Source: Acidovorax radicis N35
GTDB taxonomy: Bacteria > Pseudomonadota > Gammaproteobacteria > Burkholderiales > Burkholderiaceae_C
Direction of reading: 5' to 3'
Assembly (NCBI RefSeq): GCF_000204195.1
Contig: NZ_AFBG01000007.1
Coordinates: forward strand, 1-64,000
DNA: 64,000 nt
Positions 63,129 through 64,000 of the stretch are shown here, in pieces. Positions within the stretch are counted from its first letter, which is position 1. The number at the start of each line of letters is the position of its first letter. A program made the translations under genes and the position numbers. The notes beneath the pieces are model-generated. The model saw only the letters and a program-made list of their open reading frames with translations, was not told the DNA's origin and searched no databases.

Positions 63129-63267
63129 GAAAGTATTCCAGGGCCCGTTTCCCTGTCTATTCCTGTGCGAAGGGAGCCCCGACCGTGCCACTTGCTGTTG
63201 CACTCCCATGGCCATGTGGTGGGCCGGGCGGCGTTACTGGCGCGGCGCTCTCGGTGCATGGTGCTTG

Positions 63268-63298
63268 CGCACACCCTCGCGGATGTCGAGGGTGTGCG
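63268..63298 (-). terminator. Perfect 12-bp stem hairpin after the glycoside-hydrolase-like gene
   Basis: CGCACACCCTCG and CGAGGGTGTGCG pair around a 7-nt loop, 32 bp after the stop codon of the leftward gene. No T run follows in the leftward direction (the next bases are CAAGCACC), so it may need Rho or act as a 3' stabiliser. Confidence 0.5.
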
Positions 63299-63329
63299 TT
63301 CTGGGGCGTGCGTTACGAGTAATGCAGCG

Positions 63330-64000
63330 TCATGGGGCGCACTGGGCCCACCAGCAGGCAATGTTTTCGCGGTAGGGCTGAACGGCAACCCATTTGGGGT
63401 TGCTGGCTGCGTTGTCAAACGCAGCTTCGCGCAGGCCCCATGCGCCGTCGGAGCCGGGCTTGTAGACGTTGTTGAAGTAGGTGAAGACCTGCCCTGGGGC
63501 GGTGCCGTTGGCATTGGTCCACACGCCCATCAGATCGCGGTACACATCGCCCATGCGTGCGTCGCGGTTGGCGTTGGTAAACAGCTGAGTGACGGCTGCG
63601 TTGGCCGTGGTGACCACGGCAAGGTGTTGCCCCCCTTCGTAGGCGAACAGGGGTTTTTTGAAATTCTTGTCGGAGACGATAGCCTTTTGTCCGTTGATCC
63701 AGCTGGTCACCTGGTCTATGGCGCCATGCGGGATTTCGGGGGACTTGAGCGGGGTGTCGGCAATGGAGTTGCCATTTGCGTCTTTGGCGCGCAGTTCCTT
63801 GAAGAGGGTGCTGAGTCCGCCGTCGGATTCATGCGTCCATGTCTCCACGGCCGCAATGTGCTCACCGTCGCCCAGATAGCCGCCCACATAGGGGGCCACG
63901 GCCACAGCGTCGATGGCGCTGGCACAGCCGCCTGCAATGTGCCCGTGTTTCACGGCCAGGGGGCAGCGCAGCAGGGGCAGGTCGGGGTCTATCACGGAGA
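63330..64000 (-). CDS. Glycoside-hydrolase-like (cellulose-binding) protein, C-terminal part
   Basis: About 220 residues of a protein whose N-terminus lies beyond the window. The text AIDAVAVAPYVGGYL, AVETWTHESDGGLSTLFKEL, PLFAYEGGQHL and VFTYFNNVYKPGSDGAWGLREA is like the C-terminal half of TIM-barrel glycosidase-like proteins that I recall under the name cellulose-binding protein in related bacteria. The Glu in FAYEGGQH is a likely catalytic residue. Export cannot be judged without the N-terminus. Substrate unknown. Confidence 0.65.
   Translation of the reverse strand, partial: SVIDPDLPLLRCPLAVKHGHIAGGCASAIDAVAVAPYVGGYLGDGEHIAAVETWTHESDGGLSTLFKELRAKDANGNSIADTPLKSPEIPHGAIDQVTSWINGQKAIVSDKNFKKPLFAYEGGQHLAVVTTANAAVTQLFTNANRDARMGDVYRDLMGVWTNANGTAPGQVFTYFNNVYKPGSDGAWGLREAAFDNAASNPKWVAVQPYRENIACWWAQCAP

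Overview
The window is high-GC DNA packed with genes on both strands. It looks like the chromosome of a Betaproteobacterium of the family Comamonadaceae, most like Acidovorax. The grounds are the gene content (Bug-type tricarboxylate binding protein, BktB-like thiolase, TRAP transporter, LuxI/LuxR, many c-di-GMP proteins) and two families of short intergenic repeats of a kind I associate with that family. This is inference; no rRNA or other taxonomic marker is present, and I saw no tRNA, rRNA or CRISPR array.

Layout. 1-475: right end of an IS21-type element with the tail of istB. 595-4050: a PilZ gene divergent from a large periplasmic-sensor PAS-PAS-GGDEF-EAL protein. 4311-6294: a His/Asp-rich secreted protein, a 2OG-Fe dioxygenase, and a universal stress protein behind a perfect FNR/Anr box. 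6495-11236: Bug protein, thiolase, SDR, and a MarR regulator divergent from an EamA exporter with two matching operators between them. 11353-17959: a quorum-sensing block. luxI heads a leftward run luxI-cysC-DHH phosphoesterase-sulfotransferase, followed by a chemoreceptor; luxR and a small DUF4902-like gene run rightward. A lux box sits between luxI and luxR. 18072-25856: RluA-type pseudouridine synthase, hybrid histidine kinase, nitroreductase, then MFS and acyltransferase genes behind a TipA-like dyad beside a MerR/TipAS regulator. 25994-31350: FKBP isomerase and gcvT-gcvH-gcvP under a tandem glycine riboswitch. 31380-36302: TRAP transporter, Lrp and LysR regulators. 36498-38778: a GAF-PAS-GGDEF-EAL gene split by a frameshift in a run of six C. 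39016-48636: Fur-box ZIP transporter, SpmA/SpmB fusion, YebC, a J-domain gene followed by three unrecognised genes, a membrane GGDEF enzyme, a DUF1569 protein and a SUKH-like protein. 48812-53782: HlyD-RbbA-YhhJ export system. 53841-62961: nucleobase/nucleoside uptake and salvage (cytosine deaminase, BMP-type ABC transporter, lipoprotein nucleosidase, upp). 63330-64000: the C-terminal part of a secreted glycoside-hydrolase-like protein.

How genes work together. The most interesting unit is the luxI operon. CysC makes PAPS, the sulfotransferase uses it and releases PAP, and a DHH phosphoesterase could remove PAP. All three lie behind a lux-box promoter, which suggests quorum-controlled sulfation of an unknown acceptor. 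The other notable points are a dispersed two-hairpin repeat at nine intergenic sites with a probable tenth copy inside the reading frame of gcvP, and the split c-di-GMP enzyme.
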